DNA from: Aeromicrobium terrae
Lineage (GTDB): Bacteria > Actinomycetota > Actinomycetes > Propionibacteriales > Nocardioidaceae
Direction of reading: 5' to 3'
Assembly (NCBI RefSeq): GCF_008039565.1
Contig: NZ_VDUX01000003.1
Coordinates: 186,001 to 250,000 of the forward strand
Length of the DNA: 64,000 nt
Shown here piece by piece: positions 51,769 through 59,715 of the stretch (the stretch's first letter is position 1; each line of letters opens with the position of its first letter). Below the pieces are notes generated by a model. It was not told where the DNA came from. It searched no databases and worked only from the letters and a program-made list of their open reading frames with translations. Both the position numbers and the translations under genes were made by a program.

Positions 51769-52610
51769 TCCGGGTCCCTCCCGCCGCTCACGCCGGCGTA
51801 CCAGGGCGCCACGCGGGACTCGAGCCAGCCGACGCCGCGCGTCAGGCCGACGCCGAGCGCCATGAGCACGACCACCGGGACGAACAGGGCCGACGTGTCG
51901 AACTGCTGGCCGGCGTTGATGATCAGGCCGCCGAGACCGCCGATGGACGTGAAGAACTCGGCGATGACGATGCCGATGACGGCTCGGCCGATGCCCAGGC
52001 GCAGGCCCGTCATGATGTGCGGGACCGTCGACGGCAGGATGATCTTGCGCATCACCGCGGCCTCGCTGGCCATGAAGGACTTGCCCACCTCCACCAGCGA
52101 CTTCGGGACGGAGTTCACCCCCGCCCACGTGCTGATGACGATCGGGAACACGGTCATCACGACCACGACGGCGACCTTCACCGAGAAGCCCAGGCCGAAC
52201 CACAGGATGAGCAGCGGGATGAACGCCACCATCGGCATCGCGTATCCGGCGGTGATGTAGACGCCGAACGCGGCCTCGACGATGCGGTAGCGGCCGAGCA
52301 CCAGTCCGAGCGGGATGCCGCCCAGCGCGGCGATCAGGTAGCCGAGCGCCAGCGGCTTGAGGCTGTCGAACAGCGCTGTCTGCAGCGTCCCGTCCTGCAC
52401 CTCCGCCTTGAACGTCTTGGCGATGTCGGTCGGGTAGGACGCGAAGATCGGGTCCATCCGCCGGCCGAAGAACTCCCACGCGAGCATGAGGACGACCAGC
52501 GACGCGATCGTCACGAACGTGTAGCGCCGGTTCCACAGGAAGCGGCGCCAGAAGCCCCGTCCGGCCTCGGCGGTCTCCGCGGTCGTCGCGGTGCTGCTGG
52601 CGATGCTCAT
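51765..52610 (-). CDS. ABC transporter permease, NitT/TauT (SsuC-like) type
   Basis: 281 aa with about six transmembrane helices. The coupling (EAA) loop is seen in GKSFMASEAAVMRKIILPSTVPHIMTGLRLG. The FASYPTDIAKTFK and GRYRIVEAAFG segments are typical of the BPD_transp_1 SsuC family, which imports sulfonates, nitrate, taurine, thiamine precursors and aromatic acids. It works with the ATPase and lipoprotein genes upstream. Confidence 0.93.
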   Translation of the reverse strand: MSIASSTATTAETAEAGRGFWRRFLWNRRYTFVTIASLVVLMLAWEFFGRRMDPIFASYPTDIAKTFKAEVQDGTLQTALFDSLKPLALGYLIAALGGIPLGLVLGRYRIVEAAFGVYITAGYAMPMVAFIPLLILWFGLGFSVKVAVVVVMTVFPIVISTWAGVNSVPKSLVEVGKSFMASEAAVMRKIILPSTVPHIMTGLRLGIGRAVIGIVIAEFFTSIGGLGGLIINAGQQFDTSALFVPVVVLMALGVGLTRGVGWLESRVAPWYAGVSGGRDPE

Positions 52611-53470
52611 CGCTCCTCCTCACGGGGCGCGTCCCCGTGGACGCCGGCCATCAGCCGGCTCCAGATCGCGTAGCGGGTGTGGGCGAACTCGTCGAGGCCG
52701 CGGATGGCGAAGAAGTCCTCGCGCGGGCCCTTGATCGGGATGTCGAAGATCGTGTCGACACGGCCCGGGTTGGGGGCCATCAGCACGACCCGGTCGGCCA
52801 GCAGGACGGCCTCGTCGAGGTCGTGCGTGACGAAGACGATCGTCTTGCCGGTCTCGCGGTGGATGCGGAGGACCTCCATCTGGAGGCCCTCCCGCGTCTG
52901 CGCGTCGAGGGCGCCGAACGGCTCGTCCATCAGCAGGACCTCGGGCTCGATGCTGAGCGCGCGGGCCAGGCCGACGCGCTGCTTCATGCCTCCGGACAGC
53001 TGGTCGGGACGACGGTCCATCGCGTTGCCCAGGCCGACGAGCTCGAGCTTCTCCGTGGCGATCCGGCGGCGCTCGTCCGCCGGGACCCCCTTCACCTCGA
53101 GGCCGAACTCGACGTTCTGCAGCGCCGTGCGCCACGGGAACAGCTCGGCGTGCTGGAAGACCAGCCCCCGGTCGTACCCGCAGCCGGTGACGACCTTGTC
53201 GCCCACCGTGACGGTGCCGCTGGACGCCTTCTCCAGGCCCATGATGATGCGCAGGAGCGTCGTCTTGCCGCAGCCGCTCAGGCCGGTGAGGGCGACGATC
53301 TCGCCGTCCTCGACCTCCAGGGACACCCGGTCGAGTGCCTGGACCGTCGACGTCGACTTCCGCTCGGTGATGGTGAACCGCTTCGACACCTCGTCGATGA
53401 CGACGCGGGGCCGGCGGCCACCGTCTGCTGGTGTGGTCATGGGTTCACTGTCGAGCGTGCTGGTGGTCAT
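52607..53470 (-). CDS. ABC transporter ATP-binding protein, NitT/TauT type
   Basis: 287 aa. Walker A GLSGCGKTT (about 63-71), Q-loop VFQHAELFPW, signature LSGGMKQRVGLA, Walker B VLLMDEPFGALD and the H-loop VTHDLDEA are all intact. It belongs to the SsuB/TauB group. A second ATG (10 codons in) is an alternative start. It begins 1 nt after the lipoprotein stop. Confidence 0.95.
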   Translation of the reverse strand: MTTSTLDSEPMTTPADGGRRPRVVIDEVSKRFTITERKSTSTVQALDRVSLEVEDGEIVALTGLSGCGKTTLLRIIMGLEKASSGTVTVGDKVVTGCGYDRGLVFQHAELFPWRTALQNVEFGLEVKGVPADERRRIATEKLELVGLGNAMDRRPDQLSGGMKQRVGLARALSIEPEVLLMDEPFGALDAQTREGLQMEVLRIHRETGKTIVFVTHDLDEAVLLADRVVLMAPNPGRVDTIFDIPIKGPREDFFAIRGLDEFAHTRYAIWSRLMAGVHGDAPREEER

Positions 53471-53471
53471 G

Positions 53472-54479
53472 TCACTTCTCCAGACGCTTCAGAGCCGCCT
53501 GCTGGTACTGGTCGTCCACGAGCGACTTCACGTCGACCGGCTTCTTGAGCTGGCCGGACTCGCGGAGGATCTTCTCCAGGTACTCGAGCTTCGGCATGTC
53601 CACGCCGCCGTCCGGGTCGACGAGCTTCTTCTGGATGATCAGGTCCTGCGTGTAGGTGACCATCGGGTCGTCCGGCGAGACCTTGGCGGCCTTGGCCGAG
53701 ATCGCAGCGGCCTCGTCCGGGTGGTCGTAGGCGTAGCGCAGGCCCTCGATCAGACCGGCCATGTATCGGGTGGCCAGGTCGCCCTTGTTCTTCAGGCTGT
53801 CGTTGCGGGCGATGATCATGTACCGCGGGTAGTCCGGGATGACGTCCGCCGAGAGGGCCAGCACGTTGAGGCCGTCCTTCTCCGCCTTCGGCACGAAGTC
53901 CGTCGCGTCGGCCGTGGCGGCCACGGTGCCGGCCTTCACCGCGCGGTACCGGTCGGGGTTGCCGCCCGCGTTCACCGGCTTGATGTCCTTCCAGTCGACG
54001 CCCGCGTCGGACAGCATCAGCTGCGCGACGAGCGCCGGGAGCCCGGCCGGCGACGAGATGCCGATCGGCTTGCCCTTGAGGTCCTTGATGCTCTTGTACT
54101 TGCCCTGGGCGAAGATCGCGAACGGCATGCCCGCCATGGACGAGCCGATCACCTTGGCGCCGAGACCGCCCCGCGCCTCGGCGAGGTACAGGCCGCCCGG
54201 GCTCTGCTCGATGGCGTCGACCTCACCGGCGGCCAGGGCGGGGTACACCTGCTCCGCACTCTTCAGCTCGACGAACTTGACCTTGACGCCCTGCTTCTCG
54301 TAGAAGTCCTTCTCCTCCGACATGCGCAGGAAGCCGCAGTCGCTCGTGCACGGCATGCGGCCGACGACCCAGGTCTTGTCGTCGCCGCCACTGCCGGATC
54401 CCGAGCCGCACGCGCTGAGCGCGAGTGCCGCCATCACGGCGACCGCGGTGGCGAGGCTGGAGAGTGCTCTCGTCTTCAT
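53472..54479 (-). CDS. ABC transporter substrate-binding lipoprotein (NMT1/SsuA-like)
   Basis: 335 aa. The signal peptide ends in a lipobox with C24 (ALALSACGSG). The mature protein has the NMT1/THI5-like layout, with FVELKSAEQVYPALAAGEVDAI and KGKPIGISSPAGLPALVA. It delivers the island's substrate to the permease. The Shine-Dalgarno is AGGAGCC. First gene of the long operon down to marR, 15 nt downstream of operator 2. Confidence 0.93.
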   Translation of the reverse strand: MKTRALSSLATAVAVMAALALSACGSGSGSGGDDKTWVVGRMPCTSDCGFLRMSEEKDFYEKQGVKVKFVELKSAEQVYPALAAGEVDAIEQSPGGLYLAEARGGLGAKVIGSSMAGMPFAIFAQGKYKSIKDLKGKPIGISSPAGLPALVAQLMLSDAGVDWKDIKPVNAGGNPDRYRAVKAGTVAATADATDFVPKAEKDGLNVLALSADVIPDYPRYMIIARNDSLKNKGDLATRYMAGLIEGLRYAYDHPDEAAAISAKAAKVSPDDPMVTYTQDLIIQKKLVDPDGGVDMPKLEYLEKILRESGQLKKPVDVKSLVDDQYQQAALKRLEK

Positions 54480-54493
54480 GGGGGGCTCCTGGT

Positions 54494-54510
54494 AATTAGT
54501 TAACTGAAGT
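54494..54510 (+). promoter_or_regulatory. Island operator 2 (AT-rich 17-mer)
   Basis: AATTAGTTAACTGAAGT, with the 8-bp palindrome AGTTAACT at its centre. It lies just upstream of the ABC lipoprotein start codon, in the transcribed leader or on the promoter. It matches copies at 47191 and 55926. Confidence 0.75.
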
Positions 54511-54609
54511 TGATGATTTGAGTGAATGATCGGTACCGTAACGGGTTCGCCTGTGATGGACAACACATCAGCCGAACTTTCTTCAAAACCCCTGATCAGA
54601 GAGGGGAGA

Positions 54610-54954
54610 TCAGGCCTTGTAGCGGACCTCGAACGTGAGACAGCCGTCCTCCGAGGTCCACGGGCCGTGCTCCATGCCGGGCGGCCGGCAGGCGAAGCTG
54701 CCGGCCACGAAGGTCTCGTCCAACCGGGTGTCGTGGAGCGACCCCTCGAGGACGTAGACCTCCTCCCAGAAGTCGTGGACCTGGACGCCGTTGGGCGTCG
54801 TGTCGGTCCCGGGCTCGAACCGCAGGATGCGGGTCGCCACTCCCCCGTCGCCGTCGCGAGCCAGGATGCGCTCGGTCAGCTCGGGCACCACGCCTTCGCA
54901 CGGGGTGAACTCGACGGTGTCGACGGGACGGAACTCCAGCTCGGGCTTGGCCAT
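54610..54954 (-). CDS. Cupin domain protein
   Basis: 114 aa. The two cupin motifs appear as HDFWEEVYVLEGSLHD and GSFACRPPGMEHGPW. Metal ligands likely include the His and Glu residues in these, but motif 1 is not the canonical HxH. It resembles ChrR-like or acetylacetone-cleaving-type small cupins. It follows SBP2 by 39 nt on the same strand, ahead of operator 2. Confidence 0.88.
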   Translation of the reverse strand: MAKPELEFRPVDTVEFTPCEGVVPELTERILARDGDGGVATRILRFEPGTDTTPNGVQVHDFWEEVYVLEGSLHDTRLDETFVAGSFACRPPGMEHGPWTSEDGCLTFEVRYKA

Positions 54955-54993
54955 GGTGCTGCTCCTCAGGTGCGTGGGGTCAGGGCTGTGCGT

Positions 54994-55902
54994 TCAGGGT
55001 TGGGTGGCCGGGGTGGCCACGGCGGTGTCGAGGTCGGTGCCGGCCCCCGGCAGGCCGGCCCACTCCGCGAAGTCGCGGAGGCCGGCGAGAGCGGCGGGTG
55101 AGATGGCGGGCTCGTAGAACGGCAGGTCGCGCTCGATGATCCCCGCGATGAGTCCGGTCTCCATGTCCGGGAACAGCCCGGTGGCCACCTTCGTCGCGAG
55201 CGACGGGTCCTCGCGCAGGGCGTCCTGTGCGCGCACGAGGGCTCGTACCGCCGCCGCGGCGACGTCGGGCTGCTCCTCGGCCAGCTTCCGCGTGGTCATC
55301 AGGGCCGGGAACGTGGTCAGCGCCGGTTCCTGCTCGCCACGACGCGCGTCGAGGATCACCTTGCCGACGCCACGCTGGACGGCCACCTCCGCGCCCATGC
55401 CGTTGGCCCAGAACGCGTCGATGCGCCCGTGCGCGAGGGCGTCGGCGGCCGTGACGCCGAACGAGACGGAGTCGGAGTCGGTGCCGGGCACCGGGGCGAT
55501 GTCGATGCCCCGCTCCTCCACGTCGATGCCGGAGAGGGCGAACAGGCGGCGCAGCCCGTCGTCGGGCCCGGGGGCCGCCCCGATGCGGAGGTCGCGCAGC
55601 GACGACCAGGTCCCCGGCTCGAGCTCGGAGTCCGCCGGGACGACGAGGAACCAGTACATGTGCTGCGCGAGCGCGGCGAGGAGCACGGTGTCCGTCCAGC
55701 CGCGGGCGTCGTAGAGCGGAGCGTGCGCGGCACCCGCGAGGAGGTCGATCTCGCCGTCGCGCAGCGCGCCGGCGGCGTCGGTGACGGGGAACCGCAGCTC
55801 GAGGGTGACGTCCAGTCCCTCGTCGCGCAGCGTCCCGAGCTCCACCGCCGCGACGGCGGGGAAGTACGAGTTGGAGATCAGGTCTGGAACGGCGAGACGC
55901 AC
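54994..55902 (-). CDS. Substrate-binding-protein-like (NMT1/THI5 fold) without signal peptide
   Basis: 302 aa starting VRLAVPDLISNSYFP with an AGGAG Shine-Dalgarno. It has the ABC substrate-binding fold (TLRDEGLDVTLELRF, GEIDLLAGAAHAPLYD, RIDAFWANGMGAE), but the N-terminus goes straight into the first beta strand with no signal peptide or lipobox. It may be a cytosolic ligand-binding protein or an enzyme-like THI5 relative rather than a transporter subunit. It is divergent from the aldehyde dehydrogenase operon. Confidence 0.82.
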   Translation of the reverse strand: MRLAVPDLISNSYFPAVAAVELGTLRDEGLDVTLELRFPVTDAAGALRDGEIDLLAGAAHAPLYDARGWTDTVLLAALAQHMYWFLVVPADSELEPGTWSSLRDLRIGAAPGPDDGLRRLFALSGIDVEERGIDIAPVPGTDSDSVSFGVTAADALAHGRIDAFWANGMGAEVAVQRGVGKVILDARRGEQEPALTTFPALMTTRKLAEEQPDVAAAAVRALVRAQDALREDPSLATKVATGLFPDMETGLIAGIIERDLPFYEPAISPAALAGLRDFAEWAGLPGAGTDLDTAVATPATQP

Positions 55903-55925
55903 GTGGAACTCCTCGGTCGAATGTG

Positions 55926-55942
55926 ATTTAGTTAACGCAAGT
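55926..55942 (+). promoter_or_regulatory. Island operator 3 (AT-rich 17-mer)
   Basis: ATTTAGTTAACGCAAGT, between the divergent SBP2 and aldehyde dehydrogenase genes, 28 nt before the latter's ATG. It matches operators 1 and 2. Confidence 0.75.
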
Positions 55943-55970
55943 ACCATACTTAAGATCAAGGATTTGTCGA

Positions 55971-57476
55971 ATGTCCCTGGCAGACCAAGGTGCGGCCGCC
56001 GTGATGCGGTCCCTGGCTGATCGCGAGCCGGCGCTGCTCGTCGGGGACGACTGGTCCCCCGCCCGGTCCGGGGAGGTCCGCGAGACCGTGGACCCGTCCA
56101 CCGGGTCACCCTTCGCACGCTACGCCGTAGCCGGACCCGCGGACGTCGACGCCGTGGTCGCGGCAGCGCGCGAGGCTCAGCCGGCGTGGGCCGCACTGCC
56201 CGTGCAGGCGCGCGCGACCTGCCTCGAGCGGCTGGCCGACGTCATCGAGGAGCACGCCGAGGAGATCGCCCTCGTGGACGCGATCGACGCCGGGCTGCCG
56301 GTGGAGCGGATGCTCGGCGACGTCGCCGGTGCGGTCCGCGCGCTGCGCGGCTGGCGCGGCGTGGCCGAGACCCTGCGCGGCGAGGTGCTCCCGGACCCGG
56401 ACGTCCTCCACTACACGCGGTACCGCCCGTTCGGGGTCGTCGCCAAGATCGTCGCCTACAACCACCCGTTCCTGTTCGCGGTCAAGGGCAGCCTCGCCGC
56501 GCTGGTCGCGGGCAACACCGTCGTCGTGAAGGCCGCGGACCAGACGCCGATGTCGGCGCTGCTGCTCGCCGACCTCGTGCGCGGCGTCTTCCCGCCCGGC
56601 GTCTTCTCCGTCCTCACCGGTGACGGCCGGACCGGCGACGCCCTGGTCACCCATTCCAACGTGCGGCGCATCGGCTTCACCGGCAGCGCCGCGACCGGAC
56701 GCCTCATCCAGCGCCGCGCGGCCGAGGACGCCGTCCGCTCGGTGTCGCTCGAGCTCGGCGGCAAGAACGCGATGATCGTCTTCCCCGACGTCGACGTCCC
56801 GCGCGTCGCCCACGAGGTCGTCAAGGCGATGAACCTGCGGGCCAACGCCGGCCAGTCCTGCGGCTCCACGTCGCGACTCTTCCTCCACGACGAGGTCCAC
56901 GACGTCTTCGTCGACGCACTCCGCCAGGAGCTCGAGGCGTTGACCCTCGGTGCTGCGTACGACCGCGCCGCCGACATGGGCCCGGTGATCTCCGCCCAGC
57001 ACGCCGAGCGCGTCCGCGGGTTCATCGACGAGGCGTCCACGTCCGCGAAGCTCGTCACGGGCGGCCTCGACGACCGGCGCGTGCCCGACCGCGGCTTCTT
57101 CGTCGCCCCGACCGTGTTCACCGACGTCGACGACCAGGCCCCGCTCGCCACGGACGAGGTGTTCGGTCCGGTCATCGCCGGCTTCCGCTGGAACGACCGC
57201 GACGACATGCTCCGTCGCGTCAACGCCGTCGACCACGGCCTCACCGCGAGCATCTGGACGCGCGACGTGTCCGAGGCGATTCGCACGGCCGACGCCGTCG
57301 AGTCCGGCTACGTCTGGGTGAACGACAGCACCACCCACTACTGGGGCACCCCGTTCGGCGGCTGGAAGGACAGCGGCCTCGGCCGGGAGGAGTCCCGCGA
57401 GGAGCTGCTCGGCTACCTGCAGCTGAAGAGCGTGCACGTCCGGGTCGACGACCCCACCACGAAGGAGAACCGATGA
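55971..57476 (+). CDS. Aldehyde dehydrogenase
   Basis: 501 aa. Catalytic Cys in NAGQSCGSTSRL and general-base Glu in SLELGGKNAM. The usual PWNxP cofactor motif is AYNHPFLF, a change found in some substrate-specific branches. FTGSAATGRL is the NAD loop. First gene of a three-gene operon with a nitrilase and DUF2848, under operator 3. An aldehyde made in the pathway is the probable substrate. Confidence 0.93.
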   Translation: MSLADQGAAAVMRSLADREPALLVGDDWSPARSGEVRETVDPSTGSPFARYAVAGPADVDAVVAAAREAQPAWAALPVQARATCLERLADVIEEHAEEIALVDAIDAGLPVERMLGDVAGAVRALRGWRGVAETLRGEVLPDPDVLHYTRYRPFGVVAKIVAYNHPFLFAVKGSLAALVAGNTVVVKAADQTPMSALLLADLVRGVFPPGVFSVLTGDGRTGDALVTHSNVRRIGFTGSAATGRLIQRRAAEDAVRSVSLELGGKNAMIVFPDVDVPRVAHEVVKAMNLRANAGQSCGSTSRLFLHDEVHDVFVDALRQELEALTLGAAYDRAADMGPVISAQHAERVRGFIDEASTSAKLVTGGLDDRRVPDRGFFVAPTVFTDVDDQAPLATDEVFGPVIAGFRWNDRDDMLRRVNAVDHGLTASIWTRDVSEAIRTADAVESGYVWVNDSTTHYWGTPFGGWKDSGLGREESREELLGYLQLKSVHVRVDDPTTKENR

Positions 57477-58282
57477 GGACAGCGCTGGTGCAGGTGGAGA
57501 GCCCGCTCGACGAGCCCTGGCAGGAGCGGGTCGAGCGCGTCGGCTCGCTCGTGTCCGGGCTCGACGCGCCCGACCTGGTCGTGCTGCCCGAGCTCTGGGC
57601 CACCGGCTACTTCGCGTTCGACGGCTACGACGAGCTGGCACAGCCGATGACCGGCCCGCTCGTCGAGACGCTGCGCGGCTGGGCCAGTGACCTCGGCATC
57701 CACCTGGCTGCCGGCAGCGTGCTCGAGCGCGACGAGACCGGCCGGCTGCACAACACCGCCCTGCTCATCGGGCCGGACGGCGAGCTCACGCTGACGTACC
57801 GGAAGGTGCACGTCTTCGGCTACCAGTCGTTGGAGTCGAAGCTGCTCAGCCCCGGCGACGACGCGACCGTCGCGGAGACGGACCTCGGCACCGTCGGCAT
57901 GACCACCTGCTACGACCTCCGGTTCCCCGAGCTCTACCGCCACCTCGTCGACCAGGGCGCGCGGATCGTCATCGTGCCCGCCGCCTGGCCGGCCCCGCGC
58001 CTGGAGCACTGGCAGCTGTTCACGCGCGCCCGAGCCGTCGAGGACCAGGTCGTGCTGATCGCGTGCAACGCGGCGGGTCGTCAGGGCGACGTCGAGCTCG
58101 CCGGCCACAGCGCGGTCATCGACCCGTGGGGCCGCGTGCTCGCCGAGGCCGGGTCCGACGAAGAGGTGGTCGTCGTCGACGTCGACCTGGACGTCGTGGA
58201 CGCCACCCGCATCGAGTTCCCGGTGCTCGACGACCGTCGGCTCCGGACCACCAGCACCTTCGCCCGAGAGGACCTCGCATGA
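57473..58282 (+). CDS. Carbon-nitrogen hydrolase (nitrilase superfamily, amidase-like)
   Basis: 269 aa. The Glu-Lys-Cys triad is E40 (VVLPELWATGY), K111 (TYRKVHVFG) and C146 (GMTTCYDLRFPELYR). Length and the CYDLRFPE elbow fit the omega-amidase/Nit2-like branch, which cleaves linear amides, rather than true nitrilases. It overlaps both neighbours by 4 bp. Together with the cysteine hydrolase it gives the island two separate amide-cleaving enzymes. Confidence 0.93.
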   Translation: MRTALVQVESPLDEPWQERVERVGSLVSGLDAPDLVVLPELWATGYFAFDGYDELAQPMTGPLVETLRGWASDLGIHLAAGSVLERDETGRLHNTALLIGPDGELTLTYRKVHVFGYQSLESKLLSPGDDATVAETDLGTVGMTTCYDLRFPELYRHLVDQGARIVIVPAAWPAPRLEHWQLFTRARAVEDQVVLIACNAAGRQGDVELAGHSAVIDPWGRVLAEAGSDEEVVVVDVDLDVVDATRIEFPVLDDRRLRTTSTFAREDLA

Positions 58283-58935
58283 CCACGCTCACCGTCGCCG
58301 GCAGCCAGGAGACCCTGACGCTGACCGACCCCCGGCTCGTCGTGGCCGGCTACACGGCCCGCGACCAGGCTGCCGTCCGCGCCCACATCGACGAGCTCGC
58401 CGCGATCGGCGTCGCTCCCCCGCCGGCCGTGCCGATGTTCTACCCCCTCGACGCGTCGCTCATCACGACCGACAGCGCCATCACGGTGGCCGGCGCGCAG
58501 ACGTCCGGCGAGGTCGAACCGATCGTGGTCTGGTGCGGCGGGCAGCGCTACCTCGGCATCGGCAGCGACCACACCGACCGCGAGCTCGAGACCGAGAGCG
58601 TCGCCGACTCGAAGGCCGCCGCACCGAAGCCCATCGGCAGCAGCGTGCTGCCGCTCGACGACGCCGTGGCCCGGTGGGACGACATCGCCGTCCGCTCGTG
58701 GGTCGACGGCGAGCTGTACCAGGAGGGTCAGCTGTCCGCGATGCTCCGGCCCGACGACCTCATCGGCATGCTGACCGAGCGCGGCGAGCAGCCCACCGGG
58801 GACGCCGTGATGTTCTGCGGCACGGTTCCGCTGCTCGGTGGCACGTTCGTGCACGGCACGAAGTGGCGCATGGAGCTCGGCGTGCCCGGCGGCGACGCGA
58901 TCACCCTCGAGTACGAGGTGTCCGTCTCCGGCTGA
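58279..58935 (+). CDS. DUF2848 protein
   Basis: 218 aa. Recognised as DUF2848, a family related to the fumarylacetoacetate hydrolase fold, by the segments GIAPPPAVPMFYPLDASLITTD-like, IGSDHTDRELET and GTKWRMELGVPGGDAI. Asp/Glu/His residues in SDHTDRELE could bind a metal. The function is not established. It ends 0 nt from the convergent hydrolase gene. Its place after an aldehyde dehydrogenase and an amidase suggests a late ring-cleavage-product step. Confidence 0.85.
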   Translation: MTTLTVAGSQETLTLTDPRLVVAGYTARDQAAVRAHIDELAAIGVAPPPAVPMFYPLDASLITTDSAITVAGAQTSGEVEPIVVWCGGQRYLGIGSDHTDRELETESVADSKAAAPKPIGSSVLPLDDAVARWDDIAVRSWVDGELYQEGQLSAMLRPDDLIGMLTERGEQPTGDAVMFCGTVPLLGGTFVHGTKWRMELGVPGGDAITLEYEVSVSG

Positions 58936-59715
58936 TCAGCTCGCGGTCGCCGTCGTGCGGATGACGTCGGCGACCACGTCCGGGCAGTCGTGGTACGGCA
59001 GGTGACCTGCGTCGAGCGTGACGTGCCGGGCCTGCTTCAGCGCGGCGCGGGCCCGCGGCGCCTGCCGCTTGAACGGGAGGATGCGGTCCGCGTCGCCCCA
59101 GGCGACGGTGACTCGCGCGTCGTCCAGCTCGTGGCCGTCGACGAAGGTGTAGCCGTCGAAGGCCTTGAGCGCCGCGGCGAACGCCGGCGCGGCGAACGCG
59201 TCGCGGAACATGGCCCGGACGTCGTCCGCAGGGATCGAGGCAGGTCGCTTCACCATCACCCGGAGCGCGAACAGGCCGGGACGGGTGAGGGCCGCCGTGA
59301 TCACGCTCGACTGGATCCGACGCGGCGTGTGGGCGAGCGCGCCGAGGACGGTCTGGGTGTAGCGGCGCTCAGCCGGCGTCCAGAACCCGGCCGGCGAGAT
59401 CGCCGTCGCGGAGCGGACCGCCCCACGACGGGCCAGCTCCAGCACGATCGCGCCGCCCATCGAGTTCCCGGCCACGTGCGGACGGTCGAGCCCCTGCTCG
59501 GCGAAGAAGGCCTCGAACGCGTCGGCGTAGGCACCGATCGTCGGCTCGACGCTCTCGGGCAAGCGCTCAGACCTCCCGAAGCCGGGCGAGTCGCAGGAGT
59601 AGATGTCGAAGTCGTCGAGCCGCTCCATCACCGGCAGCCAGGCCTGCGCGTGGTGCCCGACGCCGTGCAGCAGCACGAGCGGCGGGCCGTCGGCCGGCTG
59701 TCGGAGGTGATGCAT
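58936..59715 (-). CDS. Alpha/beta hydrolase
   Basis: 259 aa. Nucleophile S85 in GNSMGG, acid Asp in AWGDADRILP, and His in DAGHLPYHDCP. The oxyanion motif HGVGHHAQAW is near residue 17. A lid region (about 130-185) is helical. The substrate is unknown. It starts within the stop of the DUF3089 gene (TGATG), so the two are coupled. Its stop abuts that of DUF2848 on the other strand. Confidence 0.9.
   Translation of the reverse strand: MHHLRQPADGPPLVLLHGVGHHAQAWLPVMERLDDFDIYSCDSPGFGRSERLPESVEPTIGAYADAFEAFFAEQGLDRPHVAGNSMGGAIVLELARRGAVRSATAISPAGFWTPAERRYTQTVLGALAHTPRRIQSSVITAALTRPGLFALRVMVKRPASIPADDVRAMFRDAFAAPAFAAALKAFDGYTFVDGHELDDARVTVAWGDADRILPFKRQAPRARAALKQARHVTLDAGHLPYHDCPDVVADVIRTTATAS

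Noticed and set aside
43093-58935. Classical nicotinate (maleamate) pathway
   Set aside because: A maleamate-hydrolase-like enzyme and FAD hydroxylases are present, but no 2,5-dihydroxypyridine dioxygenase, N-formylmaleamate deformylase or maleate isomerase is seen.
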